From positions 186,001 through 250,000 of the forward strand of contig CAJJDO010000032.1 in the NCBI GenBank assembly GCA_905183005.1: a DNA stretch of 64,000 nucleotides. Reading direction: 5' to 3'. The notes below the pieces were generated by a model. It saw only the letters and a program-made list of their open reading frames with translations. It searched no databases and was not told the origin of the DNA. This document shows, piece after piece, positions 23,963-35,299 of this stretch. Numbering within the stretch: position 1 is the first letter of the stretch; each line of letters begins with the position of its first letter. Origin of the DNA: Paramecium pentaurelia (lineage: Eukaryota > Ciliophora > Oligohymenophorea > Peniculida > Parameciidae). Made by a program: the position numbers and the translations under genes.

Positions 23963-26900
23963 TCAATAATGCTTACTTTTTTCTATCTAAGAAGTACGTT
24001 TAATCTATGAATATCTTTCTTAAATTTACTAGTCTTTCAGTGGATCTAAATCAAGTTATTTCAACATTTGATTATTGAAAGAATCTACTGAGTCTTCAAA
24101 TATCAAGCATTGACAATCTTTAGTTACTAAACACTCAGTATCTTGTGGAGGTATATAACTATTTTATAGAAAATAATAATTTACGTATATTGAGAATAAA
24201 CTTTATTATTGATGTCCTTCAATTCTCCTCTAAATAAATATCCACCAAATATAAAATCACATTTTTAATTTTCAGTAAATTTCTTTAATTTACTTTTAGT
24301 TCTAAAAAAATCCATTAATCTTTTAATTTCTAAATTTGCAAGTGGTCCAGCCTAATTTTCAAACATCTTTCTTAAATATTCTATAAATAAAAATTAATTA
24401 ATTACCAATAGAATTAATATATATCTTGAATTCGAAATTTGGATTCTTATTCATCAAATCTTTAAGAATTTTGAGATTTAAAGAATAAAGTAAAGAATCA
24501 GCCGTGGTTTTAGCTGTACTCATGCATGTTCCATCACCTATAAGATTAGTATATGTTATTAATGTTCCTAAACCTTTCCTTATTGAACCTCCTGGAAATT
24601 CATCTACTACATTACCTTTACTCACAATATAAATATTCTAACATGTCATTCCTTATTCATAAATAATTTCATCTGGTCCAAATTTCTTTTCATAAGCACT
24701 TTTAATTATATTATCTAAATCAGTTGATACAAGACCTGAAAAAATAGGGAATTCCATAGCTAAAACATGGAAAGATGGTAAAATCATATCAAATTAATGA
24801 TTTTCTAAATCAACTAATCTTGTATTAATTTCTTTTTTAAGTAATTAATATTCTTTATCATCAACTAATCCATTCTATTATGTATCATCAAGATAATGTC
24901 TTTAATGTGTTAAAATAGAATGTGATGCTCTTTTAGTTTAAATTGCTCTAACAATTTCTGGAAAAGTATCATTTAATATACTTAAATATCCTTCTGCTTT
25001 TTCTATTTCTTTATTAAGTTCATCCATAACAACTCTAACAGCATCTTTATTCATAGGAAAGCTTCCAGTTAAATGAAATGCTTCACTTGCACAAGATAAA
25101 AAGGTTGTAGTCACATCATAAACAAATCCTAAATGTTTAATCATATAATCTCTAGCAAATGGTCCGATCAATGGCATTTCTTTAACTTTAAAGAAAAAGT
25201 TCACACTACTAAAATTTAAAAAATTCTTATATAATTAATCCCAAATATTTAAAAGTCCTTTTGTGTGATCCAAACCTATATCACTTGATTCAACTAATAA
25301 ACGAACAGCCTCTTCTTCACATAATCCATACTCAAATTTATCATAATACAAACCCTTCATAATACGATATATTCTATATCTAACTTCTCCAAAAATTTCT
25401 TGATCTGATAATCCTTCATATAAATTTGATGAATTTGATAACACTTTATTACTACCTATCATATATTTTATTTCAGTTTCTAATTTCTCTATTTTCTCTA
25501 TGAATTTAGGTTACCCAATTAATTAATTCACTTAATTCCAATCAGCCATACTATAAAATTAATCAGATTCCAACTCTCTCATTTTATCTTAAGAATTTAC
25601 TATCAATTCTTCCAAGTATTTTTTATAGACCTTTTTTTTAATAACTGGATTTTCTATCATTTCTAAATATTGCACTAAAGCCTTGCAAGTAGTACCATTA
25701 ATTAAATTGGTTATTGCAGCCATACCAGCTCCATAAAAGACAGATAAATGTCTAAATCTAGCTGGCAGTTCTTCATCACATCCAACCATTAAAGATAATG
25801 TTAAACCTAAAGCACCTCTCAAACCACCATATACAAGAACTATGAATTCAGATTTTGAAATAGGATATCCAAAACATCTTAAAAATGGCCAGAATGTCAA
25901 TATCATTATAAATCTAGCCAAAATCATAAAAAAGTAGAACACAATCATTCTAATATAATCTGATTTATGAATAAATGTTTCTTCAATTACTTGAGTACCA
26001 ACAATAATTCCAACTAATAAAAATATTAATGTATCACAAGAATATTAGACGAATCCCCATACAGTATGTACAGAATGTTCTACTGATGATCTTATTCTAG
26101 TCTTTCCAAAAGCACTCCAAAATAAACCTAATCCAACAACTGCTAGTAATCCACTTGTTTTAAAAAAACAAAATTCTGCCCAATAAAATGTTAAATATGT
26201 GAATACAAATGTTAACCATGTTACCTCTATATCATCACCTAAAATTCTCTTTGTCCATAATGCGGCTAATATTCCTAATATTAATCCTAAGCCTGGTCCT
26301 ACTAAAGAATTCCTTACAAAATTGAGAACAACTTAACTTGCAGTCACAGCTTCTCCCTTTCCGCTAGCTGCTTTTGAAAATTTGTTAAAAAATATAAAAA
26401 ACACCATGGCTACACCATCATTCAACAAAGCTTCTCTAATTATATAAAAGTTATTAATACCCTTCAATTAAATGATTGAATGCCAAACTAGCCCCTAACT
26501 CCTTCAATAAAGCAACAACTGCTACAGGATCTGTAGCTGATAAAACAGAACCAAGAGTAAATGCTTAATACCATGTCATATCATTATCATCATATTGTAA
26601 AACCATTTTAAAGACAGCTCCTAAGAGAATGGCACCCTATTTTTAGTTTATCTAATACCCAACCACAACCAGGACCAGCTAATAGTAAAATATTGACCAT
26701 CTGATATTTGAAAGTATACCAATCACAATTAAATGCGGATTCAAATAACAAAACAGGAACAAATACAAACACAATCAAGTGAGGATGCATTTTTGACAAG
26801 ATACTTGCACTTTCACCAACGTATCCCAAACTTTTTTAAAGTAATCCTATTAATATGCCTAATGATAAAATCATAGGAGAATATGGGAATCTAACTTTAT

Positions 26901-27084
26901 ATCACTTCCATTACTTTGTCTTTTTGTTAATCTCCCTCAATATCAATCCTGAAACAATTCCCAAAGTTAGAAAATAAACGATATTTGCAGATTTCTCCAT
27001 TTCATGCTCATCTCTCCATAATGAATCTTTAGGGGCCTCTAATTCCTCTTCGTGTCCCTCAAATTCATGTTCATGCTCTGCCAT
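23963..27084 (-). CDS. Na+/H+ exchanger, SOS1/SLC9C-like, with cyclic-nucleotide-binding-like tail
   Basis: 999 residues. After an acidic N-terminus rich in Glu and His there is a 12-helix exchanger core: PYSPMILSLGILIGL, HPHLIVFVFVPVLLFESAF, TDPVAVVALLKELGAS, EGEALLNDGVAMV with the ND pair of electroneutral exchangers, VYGGLRGALGLTLSL, and AITNLINGTTCK. The cytosolic part is helical and then carries a segment at about 740-870 resembling a degenerate cyclic-nucleotide-binding domain (FGPDEIIYEQGMTCQNIYIV ... LIGDGT). This architecture matches plant SOS1 and animal sperm SLC9C proteins. Five introns: 26891-26914 (24), 26637-26658 (22), 26436-26460 (25), 24381-24405 (25) and 24159-24184 (26); the first contains an in-frame TGA. 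Likely plasma or ciliary membrane, exporting Na+ or protons. Confidence 0.93.
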
Positions 27085-27481
27085 TTGAATAATTAATTTA
27101 TTGTATAATATACCAGATACAAAATAAATTTAAAATTATGCTGTTATCTTATACTACACTATTAAACATGACGTTAGCTCACTATTACAATTTTAACCAT
27201 TAACTAAAGCGATTAATTAACATTACCAACTATCTAATAATTTAAAGGTCTTTGCAATTCTTAATCTTATTAATCTCATGTTGAATTTTAATGTTATTCA
27301 TATAATTTATCTAAAAAAAGTACTAAAAAATTGAATAGAAAATTTAAAATCTTAATCATCTAAAATCAAAGATATATGTATCTATATAAAAGATGATAGC
27401 TACAATTAATCTATTTAACATGAGAATTACTGATAACATTTTAAGTAAAATAAAAATATGTCCATTTTTTTAATAAGATTT
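27085..27481. other. Intergenic spacer upstream of the exchanger gene
   Basis: About 400 bp, presumably including the exchanger promoter. A minus-strand frame from about 27629 runs through part of it in the TGA-only code but has no recognisable content, and the pseudogene at 27482-27910 reads better in another frame. Confidence 0.4.
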
Positions 27482-27910
27482 TCAGTATATGAATGTGGAA
27501 CAAGTTAAAATTTAAACTTCCTCTTAAAATTCATCTGGCTTTACATTTTGATCACTAGATATTTCAGTATTGGAAACTTATTGGAATTTGATTTCTTATA
27601 GTTCATTTAATCTAAAAAATCTACATTCATTTTATCACTAGGTGTCTTTAATATTAATTTATTGAATTACATCAAATTTCTCTGATAAAACAGTATTTTT
27701 CTTAATAATTTTTTATTTGATATAAATTAAAAAATTGCTAAGTTTAATTATCACTCTTATATGTTAATTCAGTAAGATATTTATATTGCTTGGATTAATA
27801 TTTCGAATACTGGATTAAAGTATTGAATTGAATTAACAGACTAAGATTGAGTTAAATAATCACTATTAAAAGACGTCAAAAACACTAATAAGGTTCAATA
27901 TTGTGTAAGA
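27482..27910 (-). pseudogene. Decayed fragment of an unknown protein-coding gene
   Basis: Coding-like sequence on the minus strand is distributed over three frames: SDYLTQSQSVNSIQYFNPVF ... LIQAI, then KYLTELTYKSDNQTQQFFNL, then NTVLSEKFDVIQQINIKDTQ, a TGA, and in the same frame NELQEIKFQQVSNTEIS ... PDEFQEEVQILT ending at 27482. The two phase changes occur without possible GT-AG introns, one of them at an A-rich run, and the TGA is in-frame. Composition of the last piece is that of an ordinary Paramecium C-terminus. I read it as a gene remnant, for example from loss of a duplicate after genome duplication. Parent gene not identified. Confidence 0.4.
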
Positions 27911-28859
27911 ATTATTATTCAATTAATATAAAAAAAATTTATATATTAATTGAACATCCTAAAATTTTTAGTTTGCAGTTAAGAAAATATCAAAATATAT
28001 CATTTAATTAGAATTAAAAATAATTTATTATCAAGCCCAAGAAATAGTATTAAATTATTTTTTATTAAACTACTTGTCAAAAGTCAATAATTATTCTTAT
28101 CAAACTATGCAATAAAATTATTAGTGATTAATTTATAATTATAAATTTGTTGTATTATTTAGATGTTTGAGAAGTATTTATTGATTATTAAAAAAGTAAT
28201 TTACCAAAATATGGAGAGAATAAAATGATTAATAATTAATCTTCGATAAAGGTAATTTAAGTAAAATTGTTTTTGCAATTATAATAATCCATGCTAATAT
28301 TGATTTATATCTTAAGTCACAAAAATTTCTATGTTATTTTAAAAATTAAAATTGAAAATCCTATTCACTCTCATAAAAACTATTTAAATTTAATAAAAGG
28401 AATATCTATTTTATATAACATAATTAATAAAATTCAAGATAAATCACATGAATGTAAAAAGAATAGAAAATAATTTTATTATCATAAATAATATTTTAAG
28501 TAAAATGATCCTTATGGATTAAAAACTACTTTTGATTATTCAAAAAATCTTGCAAAATAAATATTTTACAGAAGTTAGCAGTAAGATTTTGGAATAAAAT
28601 TAAAATAATATGAAATATTGATATACTAATTATTAATTTCAATCCTTTGTAATTTTTAGCTTTAATTAATATTCTCTTATTTAAAATTATCAATGTCTTT
28701 CTATATAATATTAAATTCCAATTCTTTGCAATTTATAAGTGCATAGTATTGTTATTATCCTTCTTTTTAGATTCTCTTAATATGCAAGAGCTTAATATTA
28801 AATACTTAATATTTGTAATAATCCGTTTTGAATGCATAACTATTATATTTATTAAAAAA
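27911..28859. other. Intergenic region, about 950 bp
   Basis: Extremely AT-rich. A plus-strand frame at 28291-28863 is open in the TGA-only code and contains one stretch that looks protein-like (NDPYGLKTTFDYSKNLAKQ), but its stop overlaps the start of the next gene and the rest has noncoding composition. The right part presumably carries the promoter of the secreted protein gene. Confidence 0.4.
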
Positions 28860-31800
28860 ATGAGAATATATGCCCTGTTTGTGCTGTTGATGTATGCAAC
28901 AGCATTGAATTTCGAGGCATCTCTGATGTCCCATACATTAGCAGAAGTAGATGCTTTGGACACTTCGCAATTGAATTGCCAAACTCCTCGATCACATTTT
29001 GATGAGTTGGAGTAAACCTTGACTCAATGGTAGAATGTTTTGGAAAATAAAGAACGTATCCCTTCACATATTGAAACATTAACTGAAATGAAACACCTAA
29101 TTAAACACAAGAAGTATTAGTAGCTGGTTGATAAGATCAAAGATTTGGATCTCATATCTCCTCCAGTGCTTTCTGAATTATAAAACAAATTATAAGGATT
29201 GCAATCTCATGGTAACAAGTTTTATTTTATTTTTAAGATAAACATGAAAGAGAAGAATGTACAGAAACATTAACTAAATTGTGTGCTTATCTTATTAAAT
29301 AAATGAATAATGTTCACTAATAATGCTAATAATCACCAGTTACTGTCATCAAAGTCAAAGGTAAGATAGATGATATCAAAATTATTCAATCTGGATGCTA
29401 ATAAGCATGTCAACCTACATGTCCAGATGAACCTGTACCAGAAGTTCCTTCAGAAGTTGCAAGTGAAGAATTTACAGAAGAGCCAGTTGAAGAAGGTGTT
29501 CCTCCAACAACTCCAGATGATGAACCAACCCCAGATGAACCTACTCCAGATGATGAACCCGCTCCAGAAGACAAGCCAACACCAGATGCCCCAGAGGTAC
29601 CTTAAGAAGAAGAGGGCCCAACTGATGAGCCACCAGTTAATCCAAGTTCTGAAGAATCACCTGAAGAGCCAACAGTGCCAGAAGATGGAACAGAAGAGTG
29701 GACTATTCCAGGAGAAGAGCCAGAAGAACCAAAATCAGTACCAACTACACCTGATTCACCAGAGGAAGATCAAGAAGAAACACCTATTCCACCAGTCTCT
29801 CCTGATCCTTAAGAATTCCCAGAAGAAGCTGAAGAATAATTTATTTTTGAAGAAACTCCACTCCCACCTGTCTCTCCTGATCCATTTGTATTCCCAGAAG
29901 AAGAAGAAGAATAATTCATTTTTGAAGAAACACTTCCACCAGTTTCTCCTGATCCTTTAGTATTCCCAGAAGAGGATGAAGAATAATTTATTTATGAAGA
30001 AACACTTCCACCTGTTTCTCCTGATCCATAAGTATTCTCAGAAGAAGATGAAGAAGAATTCATTTTTGAAGAAACTCCACTCCCACCAGTTTCTCCTGAT
30101 CCTTTAGTATTCCCAGAAGAAGCTGAAGAATAATTTATTTTTGAAGAAACACCTGTTGATGTAGAATCTCCAATAGTTTGCCATTCATCTGAATCTACAG
30201 AGAAGATAGAATTAACAGCCACTTAAGTTGAACCTGGATTTACAAGCACACTTACAATAACAAATGAATATGGATTTGGATTATACTTCTAAAAATTATA
30301 AAAATATCCAGCCTTCGCTGATGGTGAAGAATTCCATTTAGCCAGTTTATAAGATAATGGAAATACAGTTTTGGGAGTATTTGTAACTAAGACTGGTGTT
30401 AAATGTGTTACAGCTGATGGATCAACTTAATAATCTACATCTGTATAAAATGATGACTTTGAAGGTGATTGGAGCTTTGTATTTATCAGTCATGGTAAAG
30501 GAGTCACTGGATGTGGAGTTAAATTCTTTGAAGAATAACCAGCTTTGAGATAAACTCCTGCATCTCATCCAAATTTCAGTACTTTAGAATTCATTATTGG
30601 TGGTGAATAAGATTCTCATCCATCATTCTAAGGTTAAGTATATGGACATTTTGCAGTCTCAGCACCAAATCTACATTTCCAAGATGAAAAAACATACAAA
30701 TAAATAGTTGATTCATGCAATATTCCTCCTGAAGAAGTTTGTGAATTGGATACACATGAATTAGGAGATTTTGAATTTTCTGGATTTGATGATAACTCTG
30801 AAGAAAGATATGACTTTTCTACTTGGGATTCTGGTTATTCAGTTTCTGGTTGGTTCAAATGGGAATCTTTATAAGATTAAGATGTTTGGCACACTGTCTT
30901 TAGATTGTCTGAAAATACAAATGCTGATTTGGATGATATTTAATTAGGAGATAGAGACTTGGCTCTTTATCTTGGTAATGAATTGGTTGGCAATCGATAT
31001 TAAGTTACTACTTATACATATTCAGGATCTGGTAATCCTAATTTATGGGATTCAGTTGAATATGGTTCAACATTGGGTTAATGGCATTATATTTACTTTG
31101 GTTACAGTAGAAGAACCAGATATGCTAATTATGCTATTTATTTATCAGAGTCAGAAATGCCTTCCAATTAAATACATGATGTCCGTCATTATCTTGTTCC
31201 ATAAAGAAGACTATATATTGGTAATGATGGTTTATATCCTGCATTCAATGGTAAATTCTATAATTGGCGTGTAAATTCTTGTATTGGTGATGTTGCTATT
31301 GATGTTGTAAATCCACCAAAGGATATTATATTTGGATACAATCCTTAACCTGAAGTTCCATAAATTGAACCAGAAGTATTACCTGAAGAAGAACCATTTT
31401 GGCCAGAGGAAGAAGAAGAATATGTTCCTGCTAATCCAGAAGAGGTTCCATTTGATATTCCATCTGAAGAAGAATCAATTTGGCCAGAAGAAGAGGAAGA
31501 GTTTGTTCCTCCTCCACCAACTTTAATCCCCGAAGAGGAATCATTTTGGCCAGAAGAAGAGGAGGAATTCATCCCTGTTCCACCCCCTGAAGTACCTCCT
31601 GTTATTCCAGATGAAGTAAACCCTGAACCAATACCTGAACCTTAACCATAACCAGAACCAGAACCTGCTCCTTCACCCTCACCTAAACCAGCACCAGGTC
31701 CAGCTCCTCCTTCTGAACCTTAAGTTCCAGTTGTCTTAGAGTATTATATGTTATTTATATATATAAAGATGTGAAGCAACTATAGATGTTACTAAAGAAA

Positions 31801-32039
31801 ACGCTGCTGATATTTTATGTGCTATCTCAGAATATTTAGCTTAATTAGCATCTGGTCATGTTCCTGAATTAGGTATCAATCCATCAAGAGTATGTTTCTG
31901 CTTGCAATATGATGATAGTAATGATCAATAATTAAAATTATTAGGTGAATCAAATGAGGCATTTATGCAAGTTGAAGCCATTCTTAAAGAAAATGATGCA
32001 TATACTATCAACAAATTAGTTGGCTAAAGAAGAATTTGA
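28860..32039 (+). CDS. Large secreted acidic Pro/Glu repeat protein with lectin-like central domain
   Basis: 1041 residues. Signal peptide MRIYALFVLLMYATA; helical Cys-containing N-terminal domain; a Pro/Glu/Asp/Thr-rich linker (about 205-300); five tandem 24-25-residue repeats (about 300-425); a beta-rich domain with Cys (about 430-625, GFGLYFQKLQKYPAF, GVKFFEE); then a segment from about 630 to 805 (STWDSGYSVSGWFKWES, YLGNELVGN, FNGKFYNWRVNSC) that resembles a LamG/concanavalin-like jelly roll; a second acidic linker with three FWPEEEEE-type repeats; a Pro-rich stretch; and a Cys-containing C-terminal domain. Introns 29212-29237 (26 nt) and 31741-31768 (28 nt). Probably a surface, matrix or secretory-granule protein. 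No closer name can be given. Confidence 0.85.
29785..30160 (+). repeat. Five tandem 72/75-bp coding repeats
   Basis: Units begin with CCTGATCC at 29801, 29876, 29948, 30020 and 30095, giving periods of 75, 72, 72 and 75 bp. Each encodes a variant of PPVSPDPxVFPEEEEEQFIF followed by EET and an optional PL. Differences between units are mostly synonymous or Asp/Glu/Ala swaps, suggesting recent unequal exchange with the frame kept. Confidence 0.9.
31375..31575 (+). repeat. Second acidic coding repeat block, three imperfect units
   Basis: Three units encode EEEPFWPEEEEEYVP, EEESIWPEEEEEFVP and EEESFWPEEEEEFIP, separated by Pro-rich spacers of varied length. The conserved Trp-Pro inside an acidic run is the shared feature. 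It lies between the lectin-like domain and the Pro-rich tail of the secreted protein. Confidence 0.8.
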
Positions 32040-32355
32040 TTTAAAATAATAAAAAATAATCAAATTTATTATCTATATATTATAAGTTTAAATTATTTAT
32101 TGCTTTATAATTTCATTCAATTATAGTGTTTAGTTAATAAATTCTTTTAATCCTATCATTTAAGATATATATTTTAATTATAACAATTGATATTGAAGAA
32201 TTGTTTCTGAATGCTATACAATTTGAAATATTTGAAAATAGCAACAAATAGAAGAACTTACTTGTTATTTTAATGGAATATTTTTATAAGAAATTGAAAA
32301 TTAAAAAACAATTGAATATGATAACCTTTATTGCTTTGTTATTATTATATATTTA
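32040..32355. other. Convergent intergenic spacer
   Basis: About 315 bp between the stops of the secreted protein (plus) and the acid phosphatase homologue (minus). It must hold both 3' ends. Nothing else seen. Confidence 0.5.
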
Positions 32356-33468
32356 TCATTGTTGATTTGAATTACATAGCTCTTGTAGGTTATTTACTAT
32401 ATATTTGCTTAAATGATTTATTAGTTCTTGTTTTGTACAATAAAAATCGCTTTAACAATAAGAGGCTTTTATAAATTATTTATTATAGTATAAATATACT
32501 CTTTACCCTTAAATTACAAATTCAAGTTAAGAAGCAAATGGAGTCAAATATTATTGATCAGTTAAAACAGATATCATAGCCATTTAATTAGTTTCTGTTC
32601 CTGAATAAACACTCAAAGATTGATTTGAACTAAGCTATTGTATAATCCATCTAAAAGGTTCTGATACTCCAGCATAGTGTTATAAAGGTTCTGAATTGGC
32701 TCCAAAATATTTTAAAAATTACTCAACTTCATTTAGATAATTTTGAGTATCTTAATCTGGATTTGGAAAATTAAATCCTTCAAAATTATTACAAAAATAA
32801 TCATCATAAAATTCATCAACATCAGTGAGATTTAACTTACTTTTATCAATTAATATGCTTGGATTAGCTTCTTAAATCCAATAATAAACTTTATCAAATT
32901 CAGCTCTACTTAATAGTTCTTTTTCTTTTTATTTATATTATGTTGAAGATTAAACAGCTTTATTGACAGTTTATATTTTTGGACAAGTATTCTTCTTTTA
33001 TCCTTAAAACATAAAATCTAATGGCTTATCAAATGCTTCAAAATTTAATGAGAGAGGATCTTCAAAATTAGAATTCATTATTTCATCATATGCTGTTTGA
33101 TTTGTTATATAAGGTTGATACTATTCTTAAAATAATCTATGTAATATAACTGCATAATTTTTTGGGCATAAACCTTTGATAAAACAAACTAAAGATGATG
33201 TACATCTAGCAGATTTAGAGGATTGTAGTTCTAAAGTTTCAAAAATACAATTTCCAGATGCATCAAATATGTCTTCCCTTTATTAGTTCATTCCAAGTTA
33301 TATTAATTACTTAACACCTTTTTCTGTCAAAATGGTTGGATCTACAATCCACAAAAAGTTTCTATCAATTTCAGTCCATGTATGAGGATCACGAGCACCG
33401 TGACGCATTATCAATATAGACTAATAAGCTATAGCAGTTGATATCAAAAGACAAAGAATGTGAATCAT
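32356..33468 (-). CDS. Histidine acid phosphatase family protein lacking the HD motif
   Basis: 370 residues, no introns. A signal peptide (MIHILCLLISTAIA) leads straight into the catalytic strand ILIMRHGARDPH with the nucleophile His at residue 23 in the family's RHGxRxP motif. A conserved Arg follows in SSKSARCTSS. The second catalytic motif, normally HD (His plus the proton donor) after a hydrophobic strand, is replaced near residue 290 by SVYSGTETNQMAMIS, so the proton donor and partner His are missing. The C-terminus LEFVIQGQRVYLYYNKQF ... SYCQSDFYC matches the family's Cys-paired end. The protein is expected in the lysosomal or secretory lumen. It may be catalytically weak or inactive, or may use another donor. 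Confidence 0.88.
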
Positions 33469-33880
33469 AATGATGTCACTAATTATTAATTAATTTATAA
33501 AGTAGTATATAATCCTAAAAATTAAGTATTTTTTATTTATATGAAATAGTAATTATCTTATTAAATTCTGATCATTAAAAAAAATTAAGTTAATTCTAAA
33601 GATATAATTTTAATAATATCAGATAATAAACAAATTAAAAGTTATATCAATCAATTAAATGATAAAATATATTAAACCTTTTTATTTAAAAAGTAAAGAC
33701 TTATAATTAAATTATTTAGTTTTTAGAAAATAAAGAGTTATAAATTGAAATTTAACATCAATAAGACTTGAATAAAGAAATCAATTAAATAAATTTATAT
33801 AAAAACATAAATGTTTAAATTGATAAAGAAAGTTAGAAATAATAACAAGATATTCTGAATCAAATACATAATAAATTAAA
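33469..33880. other. Intergenic spacer
   Basis: About 410 bp of AT-rich DNA between the start of the phosphatase homologue and the stop of the coiled-coil gene. No feature recognised. Confidence 0.5.
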
Positions 33881-34557
33881 TCATTTATATTGTTTAAGTT
33901 TAGAATTTAGTAGTTTTATGTTTTTGTTCAATTCTGATTGTAATTCAAATAATTAATCTTAGTTTGATTATCTGCTAGCTCTACTTTCTTTCCCATAATC
34001 TATAAATGAAGTATTTTATGATATAGCAATATTCTCCTTATTTGGAGTCCTTGTCATTTATATCAATTTATCCTATTACTCAATAATCTTCATTTCATAT
34101 TCTGCTTTCATTTTATTTATTTAACTTTATACAGATCTCTTATAATATTCTAACTCTTATTATAGGGTTTTATTTTGCTTAATAAGGTTTATATTTTCTA
34201 AATTTAAAGGATCTATTCGTTATTCTATTTATTTAAGATAGTCATTTTGATCATCAATTTAATAATATGCTTCTCTTAACTATTACTCCAATCTTTCAAT
34301 ATAGGCTCCGCATTTATAATATTAATCATCCTTTAACTAAGTTAAAATTAAACCTTTATTCTTAATTCATGTTCTTAAGACTCTAATTTTCTGTACAATT
34401 AAGCTATTTCATCACTCATTCTTTCAATTTGTTTCTCTTATAACTCTATCTTTGAAATCTTATCTGTTTCTTATGAAACAATCTGTTATTCAGCAGCTAA
34501 TAGTTTTTACTTTAATTCTTCTATAGTTTTATTTGCCAATTCCAATTAGTATTCCAT
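33881..34557 (-). CDS. Coiled-coil protein, 217 residues
   Basis: Nearly the whole sequence is heptad-like: ELANKTIEELKQKLLAAEQQ, EKQIERMSDEIAQLYRKLE, RLEQQLREAYYQIDDQ and KMKAEYEMKIIEQQDKLIQ, followed by a short Ser/Thr-rich piece (MTRTPNKENIAISQNTSF) and a final helix. One 23-nt intron (34331-34353, donor GTTTAA instead of GTA) restores IKDDQYYKCGAYIERLEQ. No membrane segment. Such proteins are often cytoskeletal or basal-body associated in ciliates, but no family is recognised. Confidence 0.8.
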
Positions 34558-35299
34558 CAGTTAATTTTAATTTTGTAATAAAAATATAATATTTATTAGT
34601 CTAATGTCAATATTTATCAATATTTTTTAAATTAGTATTATAGTTCATTTTCAACAAAGGATTCTTTCAAGATTTTGTCAATAATATAATAATCCAATCA
34701 TTTCCATAGTATGAAACTAACAAAATTATATGAACTTAATATTATAAGTATTTTTCATAAGAAATTTACCAAAGAAATAATTCAGAAGATTGTATTAATT
34801 TATTTAATTTGATTTAAATAAATCAACAAAGAAATGGCTAAATATAAACAAAATTAAATATATAAGTATACGCTAAAAAATATATTGCAATTAACTCAGA
34901 AAAATAAACTATTTAAAAATTGATTAATAATCTCATAAAAAGCTAATAAAATATTTGAATAGATAGATAATATTCGTAAAATACAACTATTTATATCTCT
35001 AATTTATACTTAGATTTAAAAGAAGACAATAAAATGATAAAAATTTATTAGTCTATTTTTTTGAGAGATTTAACATTGATGATTATAAAATTATATCTAT
35101 ATTTGATCTTTAATTTCAGATTAATCTACCAATTAAAATGGAGAAATAATATCGTTTTAAGTATGATAATCTAAATATTATAATCAAAATATTTATATCC
35201 ATAAAATCATTAAATTTAAATAATCATGATATTAATTTTTAAATATCTAATTATATCTATTAGATTAAGCAAGAGGTTCTAATTATCTTTTTGAATTTT
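34558..35299. other. Intergenic AT-rich region
   Basis: About 740 bp with very low GC. No convincing frame. Minus-strand and plus-strand frames are both open at its right end, which is expected by chance in such sequence. Confidence 0.45.

Noticed and set aside
28291..28863. Plus-strand frame of about 190 codons with no TGA
   Set aside because: Only a short middle part looks protein-like, the TGA overlaps the start codon of the next gene, and open runs of this length arise by chance when TGA is the only stop in very AT-rich DNA.
29370..29960. Lys/Gln/Leu-rich plus-strand ORF
   Set aside because: It is an out-of-frame reading of the acidic Pro/Glu linker of the secreted protein.
29785..30160. 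Regular 72/75-bp repeats considered as CRISPR-like or mobile
   Set aside because: They are in-frame coding repeats without unique spacers, in a eukaryotic gene.
31345..31572. Ser/Gly-rich minus-strand ORF, and a similar one at 29992-30222
   Set aside because: They are antisense readings of the GAA/CCA-rich repeats, which give Ser/Gly repeats on the other strand.
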